DNA of 63,229 nucleotides from a virus. The position numbers and the translations under genes were made by a program. The stretch covers positions 1 through 63,229 of IMG/VR virus record IMGVR_UViG_3300046004_000392; one strand, 5' to 3'. The notes below the pieces were generated by a model that saw only the letters and a list, made by a program, of their open reading frames with translations, was not told the DNA's origin and did not search any database. Numbering within the stretch: position 1 is the stretch's first letter; every line of letters begins with the position of its first letter. This document shows, piece after piece, positions 32,343 through 42,392 of the stretch.

Positions 32343-33637
32343 AATACGATCACTTAGGCATGTTGCCTGAACAAGCATTTAAGCCTATTGGTAAACGCAT
32401 GACCTTAGAAGGTGGCGGTGGTGGCGGTGGCGACCAAAAGTCATACTCAACAAACTTACCTGAATACGCCAAACCGTACTACGAAGAGTTACTAAAACAA
32501 ACGGGTAAGCAAACGTTTGATACCGATGCGGAGGGTAATGTTACTGGCGTTAAAGGTCCTACAAACTTACCGCAACAATCAGTTGTTGGGTTTAATCCGT
32601 ATCAACAACAAACACAACAGAACATTGCTAACCTAGCTACTCCAGGCCAATTTGCTCAGTCTACACAAGGTTTAGGCACAGGTCAGCAACTAGGTTATGG
32701 CACTGCTATGGCCGGGCTTAATCAAGCGTTCGGATACCAACCATCTAGCTATCAAGCGCAACAAGTAAATGCCCCTACCCTACAGAACTACCAAATGACG
32801 GGCCCGCAAAACGTTGGCTCTCAAGTATTTGGTCAGGGTGCTGCAGATTACTACTCAAACCCATATGCACAAAACGTAACCAACACCGCATTACGTGAAG
32901 CGATGCAAAAAGGTGCGATGGATAAAAACGCCTTAATGAGTGGGTCTATTAGCCGTGGTACATTCGGTGGTGGACGTAACACTTTATTACAAGCAGAACA
33001 AAACCGTGGGTTAAATCAGCAGTTAGGTGATATCCAATACCGTGGTGCTTCTGATGCGTACACTAACGCACAACAACAGTTCCAAGCAGATCAACAACGT
33101 CGTATGCAAGCAGATTTGGCTAACCAACAAGCTGGTCTAACTACAGGTCAACAAAACCTACAAGCTTTACTACAAACTCAAGGTTTAGGTGCAGGACAAA
33201 ATTTACAAGCACAGCAACTTAACCAACAAGCAGGGTTATCTGCTAACCAACAAAACCAACAAGCTCAACAATATGCTGCAGGCTTAGGCAAAGATTTAGG
33301 TTTAGCTGGTATGCAAGCAGGTATAGATACATCTAAAGCATTGGGCGCATTGGGTACCGAGCAACAACAAGCGGACTTGGCAAGATTGCAGGCTCAAGCT
33401 GGTGCTGGTGCAACTCAACAGCAACAAGCGCAAAAAGAAGCCGATATCAATTACCAAAACCAAATGGCTCGGGAAAACTTCCAAAGACAACAGTTACAAT
33501 ACTACAGTGATATACTACGTGGTAATGCGGGTGCGTTAGGTTCTACACAAGTAAACTACACGCCAGCACCGTCTACTGTGTCACAACTTGGTGGTTTAGG
33601 TTTGGGTGCGTTAGGTTTAGCTAAAGCCTACGGTTAA
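32339..33637 (+). CDS. Internal virion protein, Gln-rich, 432 aa
   Basis: Starts with a Gly-rich linker (GGGGGGGDQKSYSTNLPEY), then long Gln/Ala-rich helices (for example LNQQAGLSANQQNQQAQQYA) over residues 200-380, like the helical internal proteins that form the ejection channel. The end is Gly/Leu-rich (LGGLGLGALGLAKAYG), possibly membrane-inserting. It overlaps the preceding stop by four bases (ATGA). Confidence 0.7.
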   Translation: MKYDHLGMLPEQAFKPIGKRMTLEGGGGGGGDQKSYSTNLPEYAKPYYEELLKQTGKQTFDTDAEGNVTGVKGPTNLPQQSVVGFNPYQQQTQQNIANLATPGQFAQSTQGLGTGQQLGYGTAMAGLNQAFGYQPSSYQAQQVNAPTLQNYQMTGPQNVGSQVFGQGAADYYSNPYAQNVTNTALREAMQKGAMDKNALMSGSISRGTFGGGRNTLLQAEQNRGLNQQLGDIQYRGASDAYTNAQQQFQADQQRRMQADLANQQAGLTTGQQNLQALLQTQGLGAGQNLQAQQLNQQAGLSANQQNQQAQQYAAGLGKDLGLAGMQAGIDTSKALGALGTEQQQADLARLQAQAGAGATQQQQAQKEADINYQNQMARENFQRQQLQYYSDILRGNAGALGSTQVNYTPAPSTVSQLGGLGLGALGLAKAYG

Positions 33638-33646
33638 GGATAATAT

Positions 33647-35347
33647 ATGAACATAGCAAAAATACAAAGCCAACTAAAACTAGTACCTGATAGTACCTTA
33701 GCTGGGTATGTGCAAAACCCAGACGGTCAAGTACCTTCCTACTTAGCGCTATCTGAGATATCTCGTCGTAGTCTTCTTCGCAAATCTGCAGCACCTAAAG
33801 AAGAAGCACCTACCGAATCTGTGGCTGAGCAAACTGTTGCGGAAGTTAGTCCTGGTATTGCAGGCATACCGCTTAAAGACAACTCAATGTTCTCTGAAGA
33901 GACTATGGCAGGTGGTGGCATTGTTGCGTTTGCTGGTCCGGAAGGGTCACTTGTGCAATCTGGGTTTGATCCGTACGGCACTATTACAGCATCTGAGTAC
34001 AAAGCCTTACCGACAGAACTACAAGTTGCATTTGAAGGTAAGATTCAAGCCCCTCACGGACTAGACGCTATCAAGGTAACTGATGTAAAAACTGGGAAAA
34101 CAGAAATTAAGAGAGGTCCAGCAGCGAGTACCAAAGTAGCTGCTAACCCAGTTCCAGTTGCATCTCCACAAGGCGGAGCTGGTAATGTACCACTAAGTGA
34201 TTATGAAGCAAGGCGAAAAGAATACTTTGCTAACTATCAGGGCAGCTATGATACGCCAAACTTTATGCAAGAGTTTGATACTCCGCAAAAACAAAAACCG
34301 GTGGCACCTGCACCTACTGGCGGCATTACGACTGGTTTAAAAAACGCATTCTCTGACGTAACTGTTCCAGATAGAGTTACACTAGACAGAGATGAGATGG
34401 TTGGCGAGGCTCCAACATTATCAGGCATTCGAACATCACGTAAAGATGCGTATACAGCAGAAAACGTAAACGAGGACTTGTACAATACCGGCCTAGAAAA
34501 TATTAGGGCACAAAAAGAAGAACTTAAGACCAAAGGTAAAGACCAGGCCATCGGTGAATTCCTAATGAACTTAGGTTTCGGTGCTGCTGGTGGTACAAGT
34601 CAAAATGCAATAACCAATTTTAGTCAAGCTTCAGGTCCCGCAGGTAAAGAGTTAATTGGAACCTTAGGTAAACTTAAAGATAAAGAAGAGAAAGTTAACG
34701 AGCGTGAGTTTGCAATGATGGACGCACAGAATAAGTTCCGTCAAACTGGTGCAGATGCTGACTTACGTAACTTGCAAGAGCAAACAAAAGATTACCGCAA
34801 TGCTAAACGTGAGTACGCTAAAACAGATGCTCAGTTGCAAGATACACATGTAGGACGTAAATTCTCATTAGAAACAAACAAAGCAAACGAAGCAGGTCAA
34901 AATGCCCGTGCAGAACTTTCTGCTAAGTTACAAGCTCAGCAAATAAACGTAAGTGCATTTAGTGCGGACACACAACGCATGATTGCTAATAAACCGGAAC
35001 TGTTTAATACAGTACTTACTAACCTTGAGCAAAGCGATGCGTATAAAAATGCAGATGGCGTAGGTAAAAACAAACTAATCACAGACGCAATCTCTGACGC
35101 TAAGTCTACCTCTGCTGTTAATGATAGTACCCTACGTACTAAAGCGTTAGAAATTACGTCTAACTACTTTGCGTCAGGTGGAGCTGGTGCTAAGGCGTAC
35201 AAAGAATTGCTAAAAACTAACCCTGATGCGGCTAAAAAAATGTATAACGATTACTTCAATCAGCAACTAGGATTAGCTAAGTCTACATTAGCTTCAGCTC
35301 CAGCAGGTGTGCTACAATACGACCCTACATCAGGAACAATAAGTTAG
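33647..35347 (+). CDS. Internal virion protein, 566 aa
   Basis: A long, mostly helical protein. Residues 1-45 form a conserved head (YVQNPDGQVPSYLALSEISRR), also seen at the front of podovirus internal proteins. A glycine-containing patch (MAGGGIVAFAGPEG) and a disordered middle follow. The second half is coiled coil (about 275-440). It lies between the Gln-rich protein and the giant ejection protein. Confidence 0.7.
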   Translation: MNIAKIQSQLKLVPDSTLAGYVQNPDGQVPSYLALSEISRRSLLRKSAAPKEEAPTESVAEQTVAEVSPGIAGIPLKDNSMFSEETMAGGGIVAFAGPEGSLVQSGFDPYGTITASEYKALPTELQVAFEGKIQAPHGLDAIKVTDVKTGKTEIKRGPAASTKVAANPVPVASPQGGAGNVPLSDYEARRKEYFANYQGSYDTPNFMQEFDTPQKQKPVAPAPTGGITTGLKNAFSDVTVPDRVTLDRDEMVGEAPTLSGIRTSRKDAYTAENVNEDLYNTGLENIRAQKEELKTKGKDQAIGEFLMNLGFGAAGGTSQNAITNFSQASGPAGKELIGTLGKLKDKEEKVNEREFAMMDAQNKFRQTGADADLRNLQEQTKDYRNAKREYAKTDAQLQDTHVGRKFSLETNKANEAGQNARAELSAKLQAQQINVSAFSADTQRMIANKPELFNTVLTNLEQSDAYKNADGVGKNKLITDAISDAKSTSAVNDSTLRTKALEITSNYFASGGAGAKAYKELLKTNPDAAKKMYNDYFNQQLGLAKSTLASAPAGVLQYDPTSGTIS

Positions 35348-35359
35348 TAGGAGTAGGGT

Positions 35360-38300
35360 ATGCCGATAGTAAACGTCCCTGGAGTTGGTCAAGTTAACTT
35401 TCCCGACTCGATGAGTCATGAGGATATAGTTAAGGCAATACAGACTAATATTCTTCCTAGTGCAGCTAAGCCACAAGCACCTGCCGCAGCTCCAGCAGAA
35501 CCATCCAGCTTTATGCGTCGTGTCGGTGACGTAGGACTTAGCACAGCTCAAGGTGTTGTTGGGTTAGGTGAAGCAGCGTTAGGTATCGCTGATATTCCTA
35601 CTATGGGTCACGCAGGTCGTGGTGCTGAGATTGCCGAGAAAGCTATATTCGGCGGTACAACAAAAGATGCGCAAGCATACCTAGAGTCACTAAAATCTCC
35701 AGAAGCTAAACTAGCACAAGAAAAAGTAGCCGCAGCTAAAGGGTTCTTACCTACAGCTGGTGCACTACTTGAAAACCCATCCGCACTAGTTGGTACAGTA
35801 GCAGAGTCACTTCCATCTATGGTTGGTGGCGCTGGCTTAGCCCGTGCTGGTATGAAAGCACTTCCTACATTAGCTGAAAAGGCGGGAGAAAAAGCTGCGT
35901 TATATGCTGGTGCAGCTGGCGAAGGTGCAATCAGTGCCGGGTCTACAGCCGAATCTATACGTCAGCAAGATAAATCAGGTTTAATTTCTCCCGAACAAGC
36001 GGCTATATCAGGTGTTAGTGGCGTACTTACAGGTGGGCTAGGCATATTCGGCGGCAAGATGGCTGCTAGATTTGGTGTGTCTGATGTTGATACGCTAATG
36101 GCGGGTGGTGTTAAAGACCTAGCTAAGAACGCGGAGAAACAATCTATACTTAAAGCCGCAGCTAAAGGTGCGTTGGCAGAGTCTGTATTTGAGGAACTCC
36201 CTCAATCAATGCAAGAACAGATATCAATGAACGTTGCTACAGGCAAACCGTGGGACGAGAACGTTGCTGAAGCTGGTGCTACTGGTGCAATGGCTGCACT
36301 CGTTATGGGTGGTGGGGGTGCAGGCGCATCTCAAGCACTTACTAATGCCAATATAAAAGCACAAGCGAAAAAAGACCAGCTAGCTGCTACTCAAGAAGAA
36401 TCAAAAGCAGGTAAGAGCCTGTTTGAAGAACAAGACGATGAAGATGCAGGAGAAAGTCCCTTTGCCCCATCAGCTGTAGACTTAGCTGCAATGGAAGAAG
36501 AAAAAAAGGCTAAAGAAAAATATCTATCTAAGACACTAACTGCACAAGAACGTGATGCTAAACGCGAAGCGGAACATCCGTTTGGCGACACAATGCTTGA
36601 TGAGAAGACTGGCTTCCCGTTGTTTTCACGTCGTGAGGATGAATCACACAAAAAAGACTATGTTGCATTAGTTAATACAATAGGCAAAGAAGCATATTCT
36701 CCAGATAGAGATAGTCCTTTTTTCGGGGACACTAACTATGCTGGTACCGTAATGGACGTATTTCACAGCAGAGAATTTAATGATGCTGACACAACTAACC
36801 CTGAAGTAGCTGAAAGACTATACAATAATTTAGCCTTAAGTTTAGACGCTAACGGATACTCAAAGTATTTACAGCAAATAGACCCATACACACCCCCCAC
36901 ACGTCAAGAAGCGCCATCAATGCCAGCTGCCGAAGATGTGCAGCAAGAATTTAAACTAGCTAGTCAAAAAGTTAACGACGCAATCGCTAACAAAGACGAA
37001 GCCGCGTACGAGAAGGCGCTAGAAGAACTTAAGATTGCTAGAGAGAAAGCACAGACAATCCAACCCGGGTTTCAAGCACCGCTATTCGCTCAGCAACAAG
37101 GTCTCGACTTCAATCAAGAAATGCCTGTGGCACCAGAAGGTCAAGCTGCAGTAAAACCACCTACTATTGGCCAGCAAGGTTTAGACTTTACGCAAGAACA
37201 ACAAGGTGAGTACACCCCACCAAAAGTAGAAGCGCCTAAGTTTGGCTTTACTACTGATACATCAGCTGCCCCACTACAACAATTCTTATCTCGGTTTAAA
37301 CCGCGTTCTACTAGCGAAGCCGAAAGAGAAAAGCAGCAAGCAGCGTTGTTTGGTAAGCAAGAAGCAGATGGCAGTCGTATGGGTGGGCTATTAGACCAGA
37401 TTGCTGAGTTATACGTAGACGATTCTTCTGCGGAACAATTAGCTTACTCTAAGGGAGTGATTGATTCATTCTTTGATAAGTACGCGGCTACAGACCGCCC
37501 TAGTAAGCAAGCTGCATTAGATAACATAAACAACTTATCTGCAGAAGACCAAACACGAGTACTTAACGACTACACTCGTCTACCAGACTTAACCACTTAC
37601 GAAGGCGTTAAGAAATTATCCGACGCATTCCAAGACCACGTTGCCGAAGCTGAGTTAGCTGGGTTAGGTATCACCAAATCTTCCAGTGCGTACAAGCAAG
37701 CGGATGAAGCGGTACGTAGCTTACGCAAAAAACCTAGGTCCCAATACGACGAACAAGAACAAGCTGCTTACAATTACTTTAGTAACTATGGTTTAGATTT
37801 AGCATTACGTTCAGCTGCATTTGATATATCTGTTAACACTCCACGCAACCAACTATACCGTGGTCAAGGCAAGGATTCGGCCTTGCAATTCCAAGAGTGG
37901 TTAAATAACAACGCTCTTGAAAGTGCCAAAAAGTTTGACAAGTATCTTCGTGCCTATAAGAAGCAATACGAAGGATATAAAGCATTCCAAGAAATACAGA
38001 AAACTAAAGAGTCCGAAGCCGAAACCGTCGCGGACTACGTAGCAGCGGAAGATACGAAAAATGGTAGGGCACTACTATCCCCAGCGGATAAAGAACGTAG
38101 TCAGATGATGCTAGCGCCGTTGCACCCAGTCGCTAAAATGCATATTTTAAACAATAACTTGAACGGCGTACTTACTACTATTGCATCTACTTCCCCATCT
38201 CCATATCAACGTAGGCTAGCAGCACGATTAGCTGAACTAAACTTATACACCGCTATCGGTATTGATAATATTGAAACTATACTTGAGGACTATACCCCAC

Positions 38301-41300
38301 AATCGAGAAACTTATTAAGTATGTTATTAGACGCGGTGTACCCTAACGAAAATGTATATGACATAATGCGGGGATGGGATAATGCTAAGTCTAATTTAGG
38401 ACGCTTTCATTACGCAAATGTGATAGTTAAGAACCTTGAAGGGGTAGAAATACCTGGAGCTGCTAAGGATATAATCAAAGATTTAAAGCAACAGATAGCA
38501 AATGCCCTTGATTCCGAAGACAGTAGAGGGGCGTACTATCCAAACTCTAATTCGATAATGTTAAGGTCAGACCCTAAGCGATACGGGGTTACTCCGTACA
38601 CTATATTACATGAGGTTATGCATGCGGCTACCGCTCGTATAGTAAATAATCCGACACTCTACTCGAGTACGCAGCAAGCTGCAGTGTATGAGCTTAAGCA
38701 ACTATATGCATTGGCTAAAAAAGAAGCAAAAGGAACTAACTATTACGGTGTAACTAACGTGCATGAGTTTATTGCAGAGGCATTTACTAATAGTAAGTTT
38801 CAAGATTTTCTTAAAGGCATTAAGTACAAGCAAAGCAACATGTCCTTATGGGATAAATTTGTACAGTACTGCCTAGAAATGTTCGGGTATGACAACGTGC
38901 TATCAAGCACTATGGCTAACGTAAATACATTATTTGGTGCACCAGATGAGGGTAAGTCCTTTGTTATTGCTGCCCCTTTGTATGCTAAGCGCAACAAGGG
39001 TATGTTTGAAAGCAACAGTGCTGAGCGCAGTAAGCCGACAGAAATACTTAACGACCTAATTAGAAACAACACTAAGTGGGAAGACATCAAGGACAAGATG
39101 TCACAAGCCTTGTCTACTATGAATACGCAAACACGTAAGCATTGGCTAGGTGCATTCACACTACGTCAAATGGACGAACTAATCGGCACTGTATACGGAA
39201 GAAACCCAGAGACAGGCGAGATGGAGTTCATGTCTAAGATACCGCAGATATCTAAGTTCTTGCGTGCGGTTGAGGATATGACTAGCGAGCGAGCAAAAGT
39301 AATTCACGAGTCTACTCAAATTGCCAAAGAGTTGATGAACCTACAACGTGAAAGTAAAGCGACCGTAGACAAGCTAACTCAGATTGTACAAACGAGTACT
39401 GTGCAAGAAGTAGACCCGACTAAGCCCGCACCTCAACCCAAAGACCCAGCTAATCCTACTAAGGAAGAGCAAGATAGACTTGACTACCACAAGTTAGTTA
39501 AGGAAGAATGGGACAAGCTAGGTAACATGAAAGGCGGTAAGACTGCGCAAGACATGTACGTTAAGATGCGTGAGTTCTTCAAGACACGCTTAGCAGAGTT
39601 TAAGAAGATTGCGTATGAGCGTGAATTCGACCGACTACTAGCGGACGCTGCGTTAGATGCATCGGCTACAGACTACGCGGATCAAGTAGACGCACTTCAA
39701 GCTACGGCTAGGTCTAACATAGACAACAAGTTCTCTGAAAGTATTGAGCCGTACTTCCCACTAAAACGTTTCGGCGAGTTCTGGGTACGTTACGGTACAG
39801 GAAAAAACCGCAAGTACATGCAGTTCGAAGATGCAGCTGCGAAGAACAAGTTCCTTGCTAAAGCTCGTGCAGACTACGCAAATACACTACGTAGAAAAGG
39901 GTACACCACAGAGCAGATTGTCAAGGAAGTAAAAAATCCAGCGATGATTAATCACGGGAACCAACAAGCAGACCTAGTTAATGACTTGTTCTCTGACCGT
40001 GCTGTGTATGAGGAAGTTAAAGACATCGTGTCTACTATTGGTGGCACGACCGTAACTGACCCAGAAGAACTACGTAAATTAGTTTTGGAACAGTTAGGCG
40101 AACTATACATAACTACCCTACCACTACAAAGTGTGCAACGTATGTTCTTGCATCGTCAAAACGTAGCGGGTGCAAGTAATGACTTGATTCGTAGCTTCCA
40201 GCACGCTGGCTTCCATATGGCGTACCAACACGCTAGGTTTAAACACGCACCTAGAATGGACGACCAACTAGCCGCTGCTAAGAGTATGGTAGATTCCCTA
40301 GATGATGCTGACGAAAAAGCAGTACTTAATGACTACTTAGCTGAGATAAATAGGAAGTATAGAGACAATGTAATCAAACCACCACCATCCAGCTGGTTAG
40401 CTAATAAACTATCTAACATCAACTTCTTGTGGTACTTAACTGCACCAGCTTCAGCTATTGTAAACATGATGGCGGTTCCGTCTATTGCACTTCCTGTACT
40501 AGGCGGTAAGTTCGGTACTAAGAAATCTTGGAGCGCCATTACTAAGTACATGACTATGTTGTCTGGGTCTGGTTGGAAGGATTTTTCAGAAGCCGAATAT
40601 AAACGCATATTATCTGAGCAAGGTAAAGAAGCGGCAGATAAGTATAAAAATGATGCACCGTTTGACGCCCCATCTATTGGTCGCTCTTCTAAACTAACTC
40701 CATTACAGAAACGAGCATACGAAGCGTTCTCAGAAAACTTACTTGAGCAATCACTAGCCCACGATGCAGCTGCATTATCAGAAAACCCTAGCTTAGACTA
40801 CACAGGTCGCTGGGGTAAGATTATGCAGATTGCTACGTTCCCATTCCATAAAGCAGAACGGTTCAACCGCGAGATTACAGCAATGGCTGCGTTTGATTTA
40901 GCTTATGAAAAGAACGGCGGTAACTTTGAGGCTGCAGTTAAAGAAGCTTCTGACTTAACGTGGAAGACTATGTTTGACTACGCTACGTATAACAAGCCTC
41001 GTTATATGCAAGGCAACTTAGCTAAAGTGTTACTTGCATTCAAACAATACGCACAGCACATGACTTACCTATTAATGCGTACAGCATACGAAGCAACTGC
41101 AGATGTATCTAAAGCAGAGTTTGACGAGCTTGCAAGTTTATATGGCGAAGAGGCAGCAACCAAATACGCCCAAGACGCAAACGAACTTCGCGCTCAAGCA
41201 CGTAAAACATTTGCGTTGATGATGGGTATGTCATTTGTATTTGCCGGTGCAGCTGGCCTACCAATTTGGTGGATGTACTCTGGTATGGCAAAAGCGTTCA

Positions 41301-42091
41301 ATGCTGTATTCGGAAACGATGAGTTACCGTTCGATGTAGACAACGACTTCAAGAACATGATGAACAATACATTCGGTGGGTTCGTTGGCGATTCAATTTC
41401 ACGTGGAGTAATCCCACAACTTACTGGTGTATCACTAGCCGATCGTATGAGCACTAACTTGCCTGATATGTGGTTCCGTGATACTAGAAAAAATAACGAC
41501 GAAGTTGAAATGGTAAACCAAACAATCCTTAACTTACTAGGCCCAACTGTTGGCTTACTAGTAAATGGCGCTGAAGCAGTTAAACGATACAACGACGGAA
41601 ATACAGAACGTGCGTTTGAAGCGATAGCACCGGGTGCATTTAAGAATTTATTAGCTGGTTCTCGTCTTGCTAGCGAAGGTGCATTGACTATGAAGGGTGA
41701 TACCTTGATAGAAGACATCTCTGGACCAGAAGCATTCAAGCAAATGCTAGGTTTTACTCCAGAAAGGCTCGCTCAAAGGCAAGCTGCTAACATAGAAGCC
41801 AAATCTAGCGAGCAAGCGGTGATGCAGCGCCGTCAGGACCTACTAAACTTCTTAGCGATGGCTATAGAGCGCGAAGACGAAGATGGTGAGGCAAAGGTAT
41901 TGGCAAAGATCGAAGATTTCAATGACGCCAACGATTGGGCTGCAATTAAGGCTTCTACGATTCGTTCATCAATCAAAAAACGTGCAAAAGCTAGGGCAAT
42001 GTCAGACGAATTAGGCGGGTTAAACGTCAATAAAAACTTCCGAGACATTGCAGAAGAGCAAACTGGATACGCGGCCGACGAAGAAGAGTGA
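35360..42091 (+). CDS. Giant internal/ejection protein with HEXXH motif, 2243 aa
   Basis: The largest gene, at the end of the late operon like the T7 gp16 position. The N-terminus (IVNVPGVGQVNFPDSMSHED) is a small domain common in large phage polyvalent proteins. Residues 60-340 hold Gly/Ala-rich, membrane-prone segments. A zincin-like motif HEVMH lies at residues 1084-1088 (HEVMHAATARIV), followed by VHEFIAEAF about 45 residues on, which could give the third ligand. The C-terminal third has hydrophobic segments (FLWYLTAPASAIVNMMAVPS, and one near residue 1955). Likely injected into the cell with DNA. Confidence 0.8.
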   Translation: MPIVNVPGVGQVNFPDSMSHEDIVKAIQTNILPSAAKPQAPAAAPAEPSSFMRRVGDVGLSTAQGVVGLGEAALGIADIPTMGHAGRGAEIAEKAIFGGTTKDAQAYLESLKSPEAKLAQEKVAAAKGFLPTAGALLENPSALVGTVAESLPSMVGGAGLARAGMKALPTLAEKAGEKAALYAGAAGEGAISAGSTAESIRQQDKSGLISPEQAAISGVSGVLTGGLGIFGGKMAARFGVSDVDTLMAGGVKDLAKNAEKQSILKAAAKGALAESVFEELPQSMQEQISMNVATGKPWDENVAEAGATGAMAALVMGGGGAGASQALTNANIKAQAKKDQLAATQEESKAGKSLFEEQDDEDAGESPFAPSAVDLAAMEEEKKAKEKYLSKTLTAQERDAKREAEHPFGDTMLDEKTGFPLFSRREDESHKKDYVALVNTIGKEAYSPDRDSPFFGDTNYAGTVMDVFHSREFNDADTTNPEVAERLYNNLALSLDANGYSKYLQQIDPYTPPTRQEAPSMPAAEDVQQEFKLASQKVNDAIANKDEAAYEKALEELKIAREKAQTIQPGFQAPLFAQQQGLDFNQEMPVAPEGQAAVKPPTIGQQGLDFTQEQQGEYTPPKVEAPKFGFTTDTSAAPLQQFLSRFKPRSTSEAEREKQQAALFGKQEADGSRMGGLLDQIAELYVDDSSAEQLAYSKGVIDSFFDKYAATDRPSKQAALDNINNLSAEDQTRVLNDYTRLPDLTTYEGVKKLSDAFQDHVAEAELAGLGITKSSSAYKQADEAVRSLRKKPRSQYDEQEQAAYNYFSNYGLDLALRSAAFDISVNTPRNQLYRGQGKDSALQFQEWLNNNALESAKKFDKYLRAYKKQYEGYKAFQEIQKTKESEAETVADYVAAEDTKNGRALLSPADKERSQMMLAPLHPVAKMHILNNNLNGVLTTIASTSPSPYQRRLAARLAELNLYTAIGIDNIETILEDYTPQSRNLLSMLLDAVYPNENVYDIMRGWDNAKSNLGRFHYANVIVKNLEGVEIPGAAKDIIKDLKQQIANALDSEDSRGAYYPNSNSIMLRSDPKRYGVTPYTILHEVMHAATARIVNNPTLYSSTQQAAVYELKQLYALAKKEAKGTNYYGVTNVHEFIAEAFTNSKFQDFLKGIKYKQSNMSLWDKFVQYCLEMFGYDNVLSSTMANVNTLFGAPDEGKSFVIAAPLYAKRNKGMFESNSAERSKPTEILNDLIRNNTKWEDIKDKMSQALSTMNTQTRKHWLGAFTLRQMDELIGTVYGRNPETGEMEFMSKIPQISKFLRAVEDMTSERAKVIHESTQIAKELMNLQRESKATVDKLTQIVQTSTVQEVDPTKPAPQPKDPANPTKEEQDRLDYHKLVKEEWDKLGNMKGGKTAQDMYVKMREFFKTRLAEFKKIAYEREFDRLLADAALDASATDYADQVDALQATARSNIDNKFSESIEPYFPLKRFGEFWVRYGTGKNRKYMQFEDAAAKNKFLAKARADYANTLRRKGYTTEQIVKEVKNPAMINHGNQQADLVNDLFSDRAVYEEVKDIVSTIGGTTVTDPEELRKLVLEQLGELYITTLPLQSVQRMFLHRQNVAGASNDLIRSFQHAGFHMAYQHARFKHAPRMDDQLAAAKSMVDSLDDADEKAVLNDYLAEINRKYRDNVIKPPPSSWLANKLSNINFLWYLTAPASAIVNMMAVPSIALPVLGGKFGTKKSWSAITKYMTMLSGSGWKDFSEAEYKRILSEQGKEAADKYKNDAPFDAPSIGRSSKLTPLQKRAYEAFSENLLEQSLAHDAAALSENPSLDYTGRWGKIMQIATFPFHKAERFNREITAMAAFDLAYEKNGGNFEAAVKEASDLTWKTMFDYATYNKPRYMQGNLAKVLLAFKQYAQHMTYLLMRTAYEATADVSKAEFDELASLYGEEAATKYAQDANELRAQARKTFALMMGMSFVFAGAAGLPIWWMYSGMAKAFNAVFGNDELPFDVDNDFKNMMNNTFGGFVGDSISRGVIPQLTGVSLADRMSTNLPDMWFRDTRKNNDEVEMVNQTILNLLGPTVGLLVNGAEAVKRYNDGNTERAFEAIAPGAFKNLLAGSRLASEGALTMKGDTLIEDISGPEAFKQMLGFTPERLAQRQAANIEAKSSEQAVMQRRQDLLNFLAMAIEREDEDGEAKVLAKIEDFNDANDWAAIKASTIRSSIKKRAKARAMSDELGGLNVNKNFRDIAEEQTGYAADEEE

Positions 42092-42093
42092 TA

Positions 42094-42121
42094 AAAAAAG
42101 CCCCTACCGAAGTAGGGGTTA
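42094..42121. terminator. Bidirectional terminator between the converging arms
   Basis: CCCCTAC, CGAA loop, GTAGGGG. Read leftward it is followed by seven T residues, giving a strong terminator for early transcripts. Read rightward the tail is weaker (TTAAAAT). A second small hairpin, GAAGTCC-TCTC-GGACTTC, follows at about 42139-42156. Confidence 0.8.
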
Positions 42122-42176
42122 AAATGAGAATACCAAAATGAAGTCCTCTCGGACTTCTGAAGTATATCAACATTGT

Positions 42177-42392
42177 TCAACGAGAGTCAATAGCGTCCAG
42201 TAATCTCCATACACGTATTCCACGTATTCTATTTTCTGTAACTACTTTAATCAGCACCTTATACTTCAATCGTTTGCACTCTGCTCTTACTTGTCGACGC
42301 ATATCTTTGACATTCAGGCAAGGTATAAAGAAAGAAGCATAAGGCTTAAACTTCGTCCACTCAATCTCGAGCGTCTTCGTCTGGAGTTGCAT
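42177..42392 (-). CDS. Small basic protein, 71 aa
   Basis: Last gene of the early cluster. A basic alpha/beta chain (VKDMRRQVRAECKRLKYKV, then TENRIRGIRVWRLLDA) with a pattern suggesting a small DNA- or RNA-binding fold, but nothing specific is recognised. Its start overlaps the end of the primase-helicase gene by 32 bases; no strong ribosome site is visible, so translational coupling is likely or the start is further in. Confidence 0.55.
   Translation of the reverse strand: MQLQTKTLEIEWTKFKPYASFFIPCLNVKDMRRQVRAECKRLKYKVLIKVVTENRIRGIRVWRLLDAIDSR

Noticed and set aside
42139-42156. Second terminator after the ejection gene
   Set aside because: The stem GAAGTCC/GGACTTC is clear but no T-run follows on either strand; noted as a hairpin only.
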